64,000 nucleotides of DNA from Candidatus Binatia bacterium (GTDB taxonomy: Bacteria; Desulfobacterota; Binatia; Bin18). Shown here one piece after another: positions 1 through 7,770 of the stretch. Both the position numbers and the translations under genes were made by a program. The stretch spans positions 23,672 to 87,671 of the forward strand of contig JAJEFA010000018.1 in assembly GCA_022820725.1 (NCBI GenBank), in the 5' to 3' direction. The notes under the pieces are model-generated. The model saw only the letters and a list, made by a program, of their open reading frames with translations, did no database searches and was not told the origin of the DNA. Position 1 is the first letter of the stretch. The number at the start of each line of letters is the position of its first letter.

Positions 1-565
1 GGACGAGGCTCACGGCGCGGAAAACATTCCCCGCCGGACCCTTTCCGTATAACGATTCGGCCAATGCACCACCTTCCGGAGCGCTGGGTACACTCGCGGT
101 AAAGAAGCCCTCATCGACGGCTTCAGCGGGGCGTTCGAAAGAGGGGAGCGTATCGTCGATGGGCTCCAGTAATTTTCGGGGCGGTATGCCGAGACCGCGG
201 GCAAAGACGTCCATATTGGAGAGTCGTGACACCAGCGCGACGATTTCAACGTACGCGCCCTCGCTCACACCCTGAGCTTGTATATCCTGGCAAAACTTAC
301 GGTCGATGTTGTGCGAATCAACCGCAACTGCGCGCGCCAATCGCACTGCCGCGTCAGGGAGTTTGGCCCGCGCCGCCAGCTTCTCAGCGTCAACTACTGC
401 TTGTAAGCCTTGTTCGCATTGCGCGACGCGCGCAGTGGCGGCAATGGCGGTTCTTTGGGCGGCGGTGCCCCACGTCCCGCTGCGCGCATAGGACTGCATT
501 TCGTCAACATGTAGGGTTTCAATCGTAGGAGAAACGGGGTAGCGAGAATCTGCGTAAAGCGTCAT
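1..565 (-). CDS. AhpD-like / carboxymuconolactone decarboxylase family protein, 3' end outside window
   Basis: I translated this by hand from the ATG at the right end; about 188 codons are visible and the reading frame runs off the left edge. An AGGAGG lies about 10 nt upstream of the ATG. The stretch with VSEGAYVEIVALVSRL followed by FARGLGIPP is typical of the AhpD-like/CMD superfamily, an all-helical fold often linked to peroxide or disulfide chemistry. The CxxC redox pair of AhpD is not seen in the visible part, so catalytic function is open. It is divergent from the glutathione transferase to its right, and both could share the intervening promoter region. Family assignment is from motif recall; the specific role is unknown. 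Confidence 0.6.
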   Translation of the reverse strand, partial: MTLYADSRYPVSPTIETLHVDEMQSYARSGTWGTAAQRTAIAATARVAQCEQGLQAVVDAEKLAARAKLPDAAVRLARAVAVDSHNIDRKFCQDIQAQGVSEGAYVEIVALVSRLSNMDVFARGLGIPPRKLLEPIDDTLPSFERPAEAVDEGFFTASVPSAPEGGALAESLYGKGPAGNVFRAVSLV

Positions 566-666
566 GAGAATTCATCCTCCTCTCTGGAAATTGCACTTCG
601 CCTATCAGCCATTTCAATAAACTAGGAAATGCCGCCGTGCAAATGCGCTCGTGTTGGGTTTACCTC

Positions 667-694
667 TTGACAAGCTGCTTCACAAGTCGACAAT
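667..694 (+). promoter_or_regulatory. candidate sigma70 promoter for the GST gene
   Basis: A perfect -35 hexamer TTGACA is followed after 16 nt by GACAAT, a 4/6 match to the -10 consensus. It lies about 60 nt upstream of the start codon of the glutathione transferase. The -35 is embedded in the small palindrome CTTGACAAG. No experimental support; assigned from spacing and hexamer match only. Confidence 0.35.
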
Positions 695-755
695 GCCTCG
701 CAAGAGGGCAAGTTAATAACGACATCGATAACAACGGAAGAGGGAGGAGCTTACC

Positions 756-1553
756 ATGAGCACGACCTTACGTTACCTGCACCATCCTGCGTCACAGCCG
801 TGCCGCGCGGCGCATCAGTTCATGCTGGAGAACGACATTCCCTTTGAACTCGAGTTGGTCGATATCACCACCGATATCAATGAGCGGCCGGAGTTCAGGG
901 ACAAGTACAACCCGACTGGGCAGGTGCCGATTCTCGTTGATGGCGACTTCGTGATCTGGGAAAGTGCGGCCATTGCGTTCTACTTGAACGAGAAGTTTAA
1001 CTGTCCCGATCACTGGTTCGGGCGTGACATACAACAAAGAGGGCTTATTCAGCAGTTTCTCCAATGGTACGCCTACACGCTCCGTCTCGGAGGAGGGGCG
1101 TTCCACTGGGCGATCTTCGCCCCCATGATCTACGGGTACGATAAGGACTTTTCCGCGGAGATAAAGAAGGGGCGCTATATTCTGCATGAGTCCCTTGACC
1201 TGCTCGAGACCTACTGGCTCAAAGACCGTGCTTATGTGTGTGGCGACGAGATCAGCTATGCGGATCTGACCGCTCACCAAGATCTCGTTTCTCATGACGC
1301 CGGGAAGATCATTCCGGACGGGGTGTGGAAGAAGCACCCGAAAGTCAGGGCATGGTTTGAGACAATGGCCGCCCGTCCGCATGCGAAGACGGTGAGTGCA
1401 TGGCAGTATGAGAACGTTGGAAAAATACTGAACGATGGTGTGAAATTTGAGTTTAGGCGAAAAACCGCGGTCTTAAAGGGAACGGAGGTCCACAGCGGCC
1501 ACAACCACGGCATTCGTTACGCAGGCCAGGACGACAGCTACTTAAAGGAGTAG
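756..1553 (+). CDS. glutathione S-transferase family protein
   Basis: 265 aa, cytosolic. The N-terminal thioredoxin-like domain (about residues 4-85) carries a candidate catalytic Ser/Cys loop (S13-Q-P-C16), the cis-Pro of the VPIL motif at P58 and the glutathione-binding E69-S70. The C-terminal helical domain covers roughly 95-230, with the family's D at the start of a core helix in SYADLTAHQD. An extra tail of about 35 residues, rich in charged residues and ending near SGHNHGIRY, extends beyond the usual theta-class end. The start is chosen for the GGGAGGAG just upstream. It probably conjugates or dehalogenates an electrophilic substrate; the substrate is not deducible. It precedes an enoyl-CoA hydratase on the same strand. 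Confidence 0.85.
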   Translation: MSTTLRYLHHPASQPCRAAHQFMLENDIPFELELVDITTDINERPEFRDKYNPTGQVPILVDGDFVIWESAAIAFYLNEKFNCPDHWFGRDIQQRGLIQQFLQWYAYTLRLGGGAFHWAIFAPMIYGYDKDFSAEIKKGRYILHESLDLLETYWLKDRAYVCGDEISYADLTAHQDLVSHDAGKIIPDGVWKKHPKVRAWFETMAARPHAKTVSAWQYENVGKILNDGVKFEFRRKTAVLKGTEVHSGHNHGIRYAGQDDSYLKE

Positions 1554-1689
1554 GAGTCCGATAACAGCGTTGGATTTCTGAACATTTCAAAAACTCCCTT
1601 TCGGTTGAGAGCCCGACGGAGGTGTCTGAGGTTGTCTGTCCGAGCGATTCGACATCAGGAAATTGTATCGTATTCGCCAGGGAGGCAGG

Positions 1690-2412
1690 ATGCCAAGGCA
1701 TTTTTTACTGGAAAAAGCAGAGCGTGTTGCAATCCTCACTTTCAATAGACCGGAAAAACGTAATCCATTAAACGAAGACATTCTGCTGGAGTTGGAGAGC
1801 CTATTATGCCAACTCCGGGACGATGCCGCCGTCCGGATCCTGATCCTCACTGGCTCAGGCAATACGTTCTGCGCTGGTGCGGATCTTTCGCTCACGAAAG
1901 GCGTCAGCGATCCGGCTGAACGCGAAAAGATCTTTCGAGAATTCGCTCCTCGCCGGGCGCGTCTGACGGAGCGTGTCCTGGCAACATTGGTCCACCTTGA
2001 GCAAATCACGATTGCGGCGGTGAATGGCTATGCGGTTGGGGGAGGCTGGGGGCTGGTGCTGGGCTGCGATCTGCGAATTGCCGTAGAAGGGGCGGAGTTC
2101 TGGCTTCCTGAAGTCGACCTTGGAGCCCCACTGAGTCCGTCCATGGTGACCCTGCTCGCGGCCCATGTGGGACCGGCACGGGCCAAGGAAATGATCCTGA
2201 CCTGCCGCCACTACAGCGCAAACGATTTATTATCCGTCGGGATGCTGAATCAGGTGGTGAAGCAGGAAAAACTCCGGTCTACGGTGGCTGACCTGGCTCA
2301 AAGCCTGGCGCGTAAAAACGCAAACGCGGTGATGGTCTCCAAAGCAACCGTGAATGCACTCTCTCTCCATCAAACCGTGCTCAGACCGGATCTGCTGCTT
2401 CCGCGAGGGTAG
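1690..2412 (+). CDS. enoyl-CoA hydratase/isomerase family protein
   Basis: 240 aa with the crotonase fold. FNRPEKRNPLN near the N terminus and FCAGADL (residues 60-66) supply the first oxyanion-hole amide. VNGYAVGGG (111-119) supplies the second, and PEVDLG follows at the position of a catalytic acid. I chose the internal ATG because GGGAGG sits 6 nt upstream; the reading frame is open further upstream without a ribosome site. The protein ends shortly after the helical region, about 15-20 residues earlier than typical hydratases, so trimer contacts may differ. Expected reaction: hydration or isomerisation of an acyl-CoA in degradation of a carboxylic acid. A second family member lies near 32 kb. 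Confidence 0.85.
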   Translation: MPRHFLLEKAERVAILTFNRPEKRNPLNEDILLELESLLCQLRDDAAVRILILTGSGNTFCAGADLSLTKGVSDPAEREKIFREFAPRRARLTERVLATLVHLEQITIAAVNGYAVGGGWGLVLGCDLRIAVEGAEFWLPEVDLGAPLSPSMVTLLAAHVGPARAKEMILTCRHYSANDLLSVGMLNQVVKQEKLRSTVADLAQSLARKNANAVMVSKATVNALSLHQTVLRPDLLLPRG

Positions 2413-2433
2413 AGGATCCGTGTCATCTGTCAA

Positions 2434-2480
2434 TTGGGATTCCTAGACAGCCAGGCCCAACATATTGAAGACGAGGCCTT
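2434..2480. repeat. 47-bp direct repeat, copy 1 (hupE 3' end remnant)
   Basis: This stretch matches the sequence at 4480-4526 with 45 of 47 positions identical. In the intact copy it encodes the last residues and stop codon of the HupE-type permease plus some 3' sequence; here, read on the minus strand, only GLVFNMLGLAV and the stop remain. It marks one end of a decayed metal-homeostasis island. Confidence 0.85.
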
Positions 2481-2518
2481 GGCGTAGCTGCGCGTGCGCG
2501 AGCAATTCGGGCCTTTGT

Positions 2519-2953
2519 TCATCCTATCCGCCAAACCTCCGTGCCGTCCGCACCATACGCACGAACCTGCCGGGAGCAGGAGGCCGCCAGCCATTGACCG
2601 TCCGGCGACCACGCCACGTTTTCTACCCAACCGCTGCCGACGTCGATAGCCCGGCTTACCCGACCTTCGGCGGCACTCCAGATTAAGACTCGTCTGTCCT
2701 GGCCGGCCGTAGCGAACGCGGTTCCGCTTGGGTGGATCGCCACCGCGAGCACACCGCCTTCATGAACCCCGCGCCGCGCCCAGGCGGTCGCGCCAGACTT
2801 GCCGTCGAATGCGTAGACGCCACCCGCAGCATCATCGACCATCAGCGCCTCACCGCGTAGGCTCCAACCCCCGGCGATGGCGTAGTCACCGACCGCCGCA
2901 GACCAGCCCCGGCGAAGAACACCCCTCGGGCTGTCGACATTCAAATCAGACAT
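2519..2953 (-). pseudogene. truncated WD40-repeat protein
   Basis: 144 codons from an ATG preceded by CAGGAG at 9 nt. The translation shows WD40 features: HEGGVLAVAIHPSGTAFATAG followed by DRRVLIW, then VENVAWSPDGQWLAAS and a terminal EVWRIG before the stop. A complete propeller of this type needs around 300 residues, so this holds only about two blades and is probably a 3'-truncated remnant. Its start overlaps the end of a CobW-type tail. WD40 proteins next to CobW GTPases are a known arrangement in bacterial metal-homeostasis loci (recalled, not checked). Downstream is a hupE tail remnant. Whether a short protein is still made is unknown. Confidence 0.6.
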
Positions 2954-3030
2954 GCTGCGAACTCCTGCCACATGCTCTGCTCGTCGAGGTTGCGGCCGAT
3001 GGAGACGAGCTGACCGACTCCTTGAAGTGC
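2941..3030 (-). pseudogene. CobW/COG0523 GTPase C-terminal remnant A
   Basis: Only about 29 codons remain. The translation contains QLVSIGRNLDEQSMW and ends in FAACLI, matching the conserved C-terminal signature of CobW-family metallochaperone GTPases (pattern LVFIG, then an acidic residue, then ALxACL). The GTPase domain is absent. The end overlaps the start of the WD40 remnant by 13 nt, as expected for two genes once in one operon. Confidence 0.55.
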
Positions 3031-3040
3031 TACTGACATC

Positions 3041-3268
3041 TCAATCAGCCTCGGCAGTCGCAATCGCTGCGATGTTGGCCAACAGCCATGCGGATGCAGC
3101 AAACAACTGCAACCAATCCCCACCGGATCTGAGCCCGTAAGTCAGCATGCTGCCAATCCAGCAAACGCTGGCAGCCGTTTGTCCGAGCCATTCGATGCTC
3201 CGCACCCTGGCTCGTCGGCTTCGCCCAGCGCCAGACGTGCCGGCCCCTTCGTCGTTTCCCGTCAACAT
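3041..3268 (-). CDS. small membrane protein of unknown function
   Basis: 75 aa. The N-terminal 25 residues are basic (RSRRARVRSIEW). Two hydrophobic segments follow: AASVCWIGSMLTYGL around 32-46 and LQLFAASAWLLANIAAIATA around 53-72. The ATG overlaps the stop codon of the upstream FAD oxidoreductase (ATGTTGA), and GGAG lies 8 nt upstream, so it is probably translationally coupled to it. A GTG two codons upstream is an alternative start. I do not recognise a named family. The context suggests a role in metal uptake or handling, but that is inference. Confidence 0.5.
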   Translation of the reverse strand: MLTGNDEGAGTSGAGRSRRARVRSIEWLGQTAASVCWIGSMLTYGLRSGGDWLQLFAASAWLLANIAAIATAEAD

Positions 3269-4392
3269 ACGCACTCCGCCCCACAGCAGGAGAGGTCATC
3301 GAGATACATGCCCCAATTTCGGTACTCTTCCAAATCTTTCGCCGGCAGCCCTAACGAGGTCGCAATTGCTTTGGCGACCACGGCGAATCGTTGTCGATAC
3401 TTGAAGATAAAGCAGAAGACGTAATTGTTATGGCGAACTGCGGGGCCGCAGAGAAACACTCCCGGTACGATGGTCGATTCATCGTGTTCGCTCAGAAGCG
3501 GAGAGCCATCGTCGCGTCGTTCAAACAAATCCGCGACTAACTTGTGACTCCCCCCAAATCCACCTGCCAATAGTGGCGGCACGCGGGTCTGAAACCGCTG
3601 CCCGTCCCGAGCCGTGACTTCATACATGGCGTCCACGCGAGTGACCGATTCGATAGGTGTGTGCGGAAACAGTTCTACTTGCTCAACAAACCGGTCTTCA
3701 CGCATCCGTTCGAGCGTAAACGGGGAAAGCGCGACACTGGGATCGGAACTCTCGTCCTCCCACGGGCAACCCTTGTCGAACAACCGCACTCGTTTGTCGC
3801 GACACGCCAGGTGGTAGGCCACGTCGACACCACTTTCGTAGCCACCCACAACGATAAAGTCGTCACCGTCAAGCTCTTCATAGCTGGCGATGGTCGCGGT
3901 GTGGCGACACAATTGGCTACCAACAAACCCGCTTAAGCGTGGGTATTGGAACTCGCCAGCGGCCCAAATGACGTGCTTGGCTTGCAAGGTTTCGTCGGCC
4001 GTATCGAGGCGAAAGCCGTCGCCAACCTTTGTTACCCGCATCACGTCGGTATCCGGGCGTACAGGTACCTCAAAGAATCGTGCGACTGCACGCAAATATC
4101 TCACGTACTCTTTACCCGTCGGATGCTCGACCCCCAGACTGAACGCGGGTGAAGTTCCAATCGCGATCGAGTTCAAATCGATCATGCCAATCGAATTGGT
4201 TGGGTACGAGGGCGTGATGAAGCGAGTCTCGGCCGGCCATGAGGCGAACGATGCGCCGACCGTGCGACGCTCGGAAACTATGAAGTTCTCGATGCCAGCA
4301 TGCTTGAGAGCCACCGCGGCCCCCACGCCTGCGGCACCGGCGCCGACGACCACTACGTCATAGACGATTTTACTACTCTCAGTGCCGACCAT
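3262..4392 (-). CDS. FAD-dependent pyridine-nucleotide oxidoreductase with Cys-rich C terminus
   Basis: 376 aa. The N-terminal Rossmann motif VVVGAGAAGVGAA (about 14-26) binds FAD; ATG-type residues WAAGEFQYPR lie near 150, and a second nucleotide-binding motif, IVVGGYESG, near 185 should bind NAD(P)H. The overall shape is that of thioredoxin-reductase-like or monooxygenase-like flavoproteins, but no CxxC redox pair sits in the NADPH domain. The extreme C terminus reads CCGAECVC, four cysteines in eight residues, suggesting metal or thiol chemistry. An AGGAGGAG precedes the start. It lies between HupE and CobW/WD40 remnants, so a role in metal homeostasis or metal-limited redox chemistry is likely but unproven. 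Confidence 0.7.
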   Translation of the reverse strand: MVGTESSKIVYDVVVVGAGAAGVGAAVALKHAGIENFIVSERRTVGASFASWPAETRFITPSYPTNSIGMIDLNSIAIGTSPAFSLGVEHPTGKEYVRYLRAVARFFEVPVRPDTDVMRVTKVGDGFRLDTADETLQAKHVIWAAGEFQYPRLSGFVGSQLCRHTATIASYEELDGDDFIVVGGYESGVDVAYHLACRDKRVRLFDKGCPWEDESSDPSVALSPFTLERMREDRFVEQVELFPHTPIESVTRVDAMYEVTARDGQRFQTRVPPLLAGGFGGSHKLVADLFERRDDGSPLLSEHDESTIVPGVFLCGPAVRHNNYVFCFIFKYRQRFAVVAKAIATSLGLPAKDLEEYRNWGMYLDDLSCCGAECVC

Positions 4393-4479
4393 GCGACTCC
4401 TCCTGTCGACATTACGGATGAGACAGTTTCGATCATGCTGACTCCTCGGCCATGCGGCGGGCCCGGTCCGGGGTCTGGC

Positions 4480-4526
4480 TTGGGATTCCTAGACAGCCAG
4501 ACCCAATATATTGAAGACGAGGCCTT
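4480..4526. repeat. 47-bp direct repeat, copy 2 (inside intact hupE 3' end)
   Basis: Partner of the copy at 2434-2480 (45/47 identical). It spans the final codons and stop of the HupE gene and 9 nt beyond the stop. The two copies face the same way and are about 2 kb apart, which is consistent with tandem duplication followed by deletion. Confidence 0.85.
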
Positions 4527-5142
4527 CGATATTCTCAAGCATGAGAAACGCGCCGACACCGGCAACAACAGCGCCGGCGAGGCGGGCATGAATATGTTTG
4601 GCCTCGGTCGCCTTCAGCAGATTGTGAACAACAAATCCGGCCAGGAGTGCCAAGCCGTATTGCAGAAGGCCAAGCCCGACCAAATAGCCCGCCAGAACGG
4701 CCACGCCAGCCCCTGCTTCCTGGGCCGCGATCGTGTCGCCAAAGGCTGATCCGTGGAAAAGGCCGAAAACCGCGAAAAGTCCAACAGCCGGAGTAAGACC
4801 CGTGGTACGACCGGACAAAAGGATGCCGCCGACAACGAGAAGCGAAATGCCGATCACAAATTCCTTGACAGGAAGGCCAATGCCAAAACTCATCAGCAGG
4901 CAGCCAAGCATCATCGCACCAATATACGCGGCCGTTGCCAGTTGCGCGCGGCCGGTGTAAAGCGCCGCAATGCCAACGGCGATGACGAAGAAAAGATGAT
5001 CAAAGCCCAAGAGCGGATGTCCAACGCCGGATAAGAGCCCGTCGGTGAGCGTTTCCATTGACCCGCCACCGAGCGGGTGGTGCGCAAAGGCCGGAACCGC
5101 ACTTATGGTGAAAACGACCGCGGCTAAAAGATATCTATTCAT
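4489..5142 (-). CDS. hupE: HupE/UreJ family metal permease
   Basis: 217 aa. A cleavable signal peptide is evident (MNRYLLAAVVFTISAVPAFA, then HHPLGG). The family signature HPLLGFDHLFFVIAVG follows at about 42-57, with five or six further hydrophobic segments and a second conserved patch, GLFHGSAFGD. HupE/UreJ proteins are inner-membrane secondary transporters for nickel, cobalt or related divalent metals, with His and Asp of the HPxxGxDH motif in the path. AGGGGAAG precedes the start. A Fur-family-like operator lies about 40 nt upstream. It heads a minus-strand group with the FAD oxidoreductase. Metal specificity cannot be read from sequence. Confidence 0.85.
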   Translation of the reverse strand: MNRYLLAAVVFTISAVPAFAHHPLGGGSMETLTDGLLSGVGHPLLGFDHLFFVIAVGIAALYTGRAQLATAAYIGAMMLGCLLMSFGIGLPVKEFVIGISLLVVGGILLSGRTTGLTPAVGLFAVFGLFHGSAFGDTIAAQEAGAGVAVLAGYLVGLGLLQYGLALLAGFVVHNLLKATEAKHIHARLAGAVVAGVGAFLMLENIEGLVFNILGLAV

Positions 5143-5180
5143 TTTTTCTTCCCCTTTTATTCGGTGCGTGAGAATTTATT

Positions 5181-5199
5181 ATTGCATAATGATTGCAAT
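5181..5199 (-). promoter_or_regulatory. Fur/Zur/Mur-type operator upstream of hupE
   Basis: ATTGCATAATGATTGCAAT has the inverted arms ATTGCA and TGCAAT separated by 7 nt, in a local AT-rich island. This resembles boxes of Fur-superfamily regulators. On the minus strand TTGTAA and CATTAT, 18 nt apart, could be the hupE -35 and -10, with the -10 inside the box. Metal-dependent repression of hupE is the inferred outcome. Confidence 0.5.
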
Positions 5200-5258
5200 A
5201 GAAACTTTATTACAACAATGGTCGGGGGATTGTCAAGCTGACCCGGATTACCGTGGCT

Positions 5259-5450
5259 CTAGGGTGGTACGAGACAAGAGTCGAGCGCAGCAAGAAGCGC
5301 CGGGCGGTCAAACGTCGCGCCAATAAACACCAGATGATCCTGAGGTTGTGAGGTCAGGGATGCTTGTCCGATAAAAGACTCTTTCCCGTTCGTTTTTGCC
5401 CCTTGAGCTAGGTATCCCTCCCGAATGAGAACAACGATCTGAATTATTCC
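5259..5450 (-). pseudogene. CobW/COG0523 GTPase C-terminal remnant B
   Basis: Hand translation of the gap between the DUF169 gene and hupE gives an open stretch of about 63 codons ending in QDHLVFIGATFDRPALLAAL then DSCLVPP and a stop. This matches the C-terminal domain signature of CobW-like metallochaperone GTPases. The N-terminal GTPase domain with its P-loop is missing. The sequence differs from remnant A, so the two derive from different paralogues. The rest of this 338-nt gap holds the hupE promoter and operator. Confidence 0.55.
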
Positions 5451-5480
5451 ATCAGGCGAGCTCGGTTCACACCCTGCGGC

Positions 5481-6284
5481 CTACTTAACGTCTTTGTAGC
5501 TGAAGCCCAGGCCCGCTCGTGCGTCGCTCTGGATGCCGTACTGGGGAATAGGGTAGGACAGCCCGTTCTTGGCCAGCCGGGCCAGCCCCTCCAGGGTTTT
5601 CGGCAGGTAGTGGGGCGGCATGGCCATCAGCAGTTCATCCTCAAGCACGCCCCCGTAGCGCCGCTCGGCATAGCACGGAATCGAGACGCTCGGCTCTCCG
5701 GTCAGCTTGGCCCGCCCCCAGGAGTCCGCACAGGCCGACTCGCCCACGCTGCCCCACTGCAATTTTCTATAGCCCGTCCATTGCAGGCCGTTGATCAGCA
5801 GAATCATCTGGGCCGGGGTGGCGTAAATCAGACAGATATCCGGCGGGTTGAGCCGACCCGACACCAGCGGCGAGACCGCCAGGGCCTGATAGCGGCCGTA
5901 AGGCACGACATCCATAGCCTGTTGGTGTGCGGCCGAGTCCTGCTCGGTCTCAAACCACACTCCGGCCATGGTTTTGCCGCACCGCCACTCCTCGTCCTGG
6001 GGGGCGAGACCCAACACAGCCGAGCACTGGCTGCCGACCAGGTCCTTTACCGTCAGGCCGACAGTCCAGTTGAGCCGGGCGGCTTGGGCGACGAGCTGGT
6101 CGGCGGTGTGGATATTCTTGGGACGCCGGATTCTGGGAACCGCCTCCATATCCTCAATCGAGGTGAACCACTTCATGCCGATCGGTGTAGCGCGCAGGTG
6201 GAGACGGCGGTTGAGTTCATCGATCAGCGCGGGCCAGTCATAGCTCGGCTGCTCCTGGGTGGTGGAAGTTGATGGCTGTGTCAT
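5481..6284 (-). CDS. DUF169 family protein
   Basis: 267 aa. It matches the COG2043/DUF169 family: RRLHLRATPIGMKWF near the N terminus, then LTVKDLVGSQCSAVLGL and a late SIPCYAERRYGG with a conserved Cys. The family is widespread and its function unsettled. The start is set by AGGAGG 8 nt upstream; the frame is open further upstream through the operator region, which I do not regard as coding. The gene is divergent from the acyl-CoA dehydrogenase that starts the oxygenase run, and the twin 21-bp repeats between them could control both directions. Confidence 0.75.
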   Translation of the reverse strand: MTQPSTSTTQEQPSYDWPALIDELNRRLHLRATPIGMKWFTSIEDMEAVPRIRRPKNIHTADQLVAQAARLNWTVGLTVKDLVGSQCSAVLGLAPQDEEWRCGKTMAGVWFETEQDSAAHQQAMDVVPYGRYQALAVSPLVSGRLNPPDICLIYATPAQMILLINGLQWTGYRKLQWGSVGESACADSWGRAKLTGEPSVSIPCYAERRYGGVLEDELLMAMPPHYLPKTLEGLARLAKNGLSYPIPQYGIQSDARAGLGFSYKDVK

Positions 6285-6422
6285 AATCTGCCCTCCTATC
6301 GTGTGTGTAGCACGGCCCTGACGGGCTAGCCACTCGGCCTTGCCCTGGGGCGGCTGGACCGGGACCCAGCGACAAGTGCCGCGAGTCGAGTGGGCAGTCA
6401 TGCGGGAACGGATGATGATGTG

Positions 6423-6474
6423 AAACTTGACGTTTGTCCAGTTTCTCTGATACAAACTTGACGCTTGTCCAGTT
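6423..6474. promoter_or_regulatory. twin 21-bp operator-like repeats in a divergent promoter
   Basis: Two copies of a 21-bp element with core CTTGACGTTTGTCCAG (the second has C for one T) lie at 6423-6443 and 6454-6474. They match at 20 of 21 positions and are 31 bp apart start to start, about three helical turns. Each core is an imperfect inverted repeat (TTGAC against GTCCA). On the plus strand TTGACG of the first copy and TACAAA 18 nt later could be -35 and -10. Probably the binding site of a dimeric repressor or activator controlling the flanking genes; the regulator is not identified. Confidence 0.6.
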
Positions 6475-6519
6475 AGAACAATTTGACAAGATTACATGGA
6501 AAGCAAGGAGGTCTCAGAC

Positions 6520-7749
6520 ATGACAACGAATCCAACCGAGCGTCAACAGCGCCTTATTGATATGGCCGCGGAGCATGCCGACGATTTCAAATTACGGGTG
6601 GCCGAGCACGACGCGGATAGCAGCTTCCCGCATGAAAATGTGGCAGCCATGAAGGCGTCTGGTTATACCGCGCTCATCGTGCCGGAAGAGTTGGGCGGCG
6701 CCGGTGCCACGCCACTCGATATTGCGCTGGCCCAGGAACGGCTGGCCTACGGCGACCTGCCCATGGCCATCGCCGTCAATATGCACCATATCGTGGTCGC
6801 CATTCTGGCCGACTTGTGGCGGCTCAATCAGAAGGGTGAGGGGCCACAGGTGGACGCTCTGGAGCCCATGCTCAGGGCAACGGTGACCGACGGCCTGATT
6901 TTCGGGGGACCGGTCAGCGATCCAAAAATGAACAGTTCGGTCGGCTTTGCCGGCATCAATGACACCACCCGTCAGGCGACCAGAGTGGACGGCGGCTACC
7001 GGCTGAACGGCAAAAGCGGCTTCGGCACCATGTCTGCGGGAGCCGATTATCTGCTGACGACCGCCCGTTATGAAGACCCGGATAACGGTCCGCAATGCCT
7101 GCTGTGCTTTTTTCCGACCACGGATGAGGGCGTCGAAATTCAGTCCAACTGGGACACGATGAGCATCCGTTCTTCGCAGAGCAATGACGTGGTCTGGAAT
7201 AATGTGTTCGTCCCTGACGAGGCCGCGGTGTTACGACCGGCCCAAAGCTGGGACGCCATCGCCGACATTACCGCCTCATGGTGGGTGGCCTCCGGACCGG
7301 CGTGTTATATCGGTCTGGCCCAGGCGGCGCGCGATTACGCCATGAACTGGGTTGCCGGACGCACCCAGCAGCCGTTTGACCAGCCCATGACCCACTATCC
7401 GAGCAATCAACTCCTGGCTGCGGACATGGAAATCGGCCTGCGCTCGGCGCGCGCCATGCTGCATCGGGCCGTTGCCGCCCACGATGACGTTAACGTGCGG
7501 ACCCAGGAAGACCTCATCAATCTGATCTCCTGTTTTCAGTTTGTAATGGAATCCTGCGTTCAGGTCGTTGATAAGGCCATGCGCATGGTCGGCGGCGCGG
7601 CCCTGTTCAAGAAGAATCCCATGGAACAGATGTACCGAGACGTGCGGGCCGCGGTCATTCATCAGCCCTTTGCCGGCATGGAAGGCAAAGCCCTGCTCGG
7701 CCGGCGAACCTTCGGCCTGCCCGTGTACACCAGCCCGCGCTTTGTGTGA
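6520..7749 (+). CDS. acyl-CoA dehydrogenase family flavoprotein
   Basis: 409 aa. N-terminal helical domain with EELGGAGATPLDIALAQERL, a middle beta domain with LNGKSGFGTMSAGADYLL, and a C-terminal helical domain with VVDKAMRMVGGAALF and the family's RDVRAAVIHQP. It should bind FAD and may dehydrogenate an acyl-CoA, or act as a flavin oxygenase like related HpaB/DszC-type members. The start is set by AAGGAGG 8 nt upstream. First gene of a plus-strand run with a BVMO, Rieske oxygenase and P450, and only 21 nt from the BVMO, so very likely cotranscribed with it. Confidence 0.85.
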   Translation: MTTNPTERQQRLIDMAAEHADDFKLRVAEHDADSSFPHENVAAMKASGYTALIVPEELGGAGATPLDIALAQERLAYGDLPMAIAVNMHHIVVAILADLWRLNQKGEGPQVDALEPMLRATVTDGLIFGGPVSDPKMNSSVGFAGINDTTRQATRVDGGYRLNGKSGFGTMSAGADYLLTTARYEDPDNGPQCLLCFFPTTDEGVEIQSNWDTMSIRSSQSNDVVWNNVFVPDEAAVLRPAQSWDAIADITASWWVASGPACYIGLAQAARDYAMNWVAGRTQQPFDQPMTHYPSNQLLAADMEIGLRSARAMLHRAVAAHDDVNVRTQEDLINLISCFQFVMESCVQVVDKAMRMVGGAALFKKNPMEQMYRDVRAAVIHQPFAGMEGKALLGRRTFGLPVYTSPRFV

Positions 7750-7770
7750 GGAAGGAAAGGAAAAACGGAT

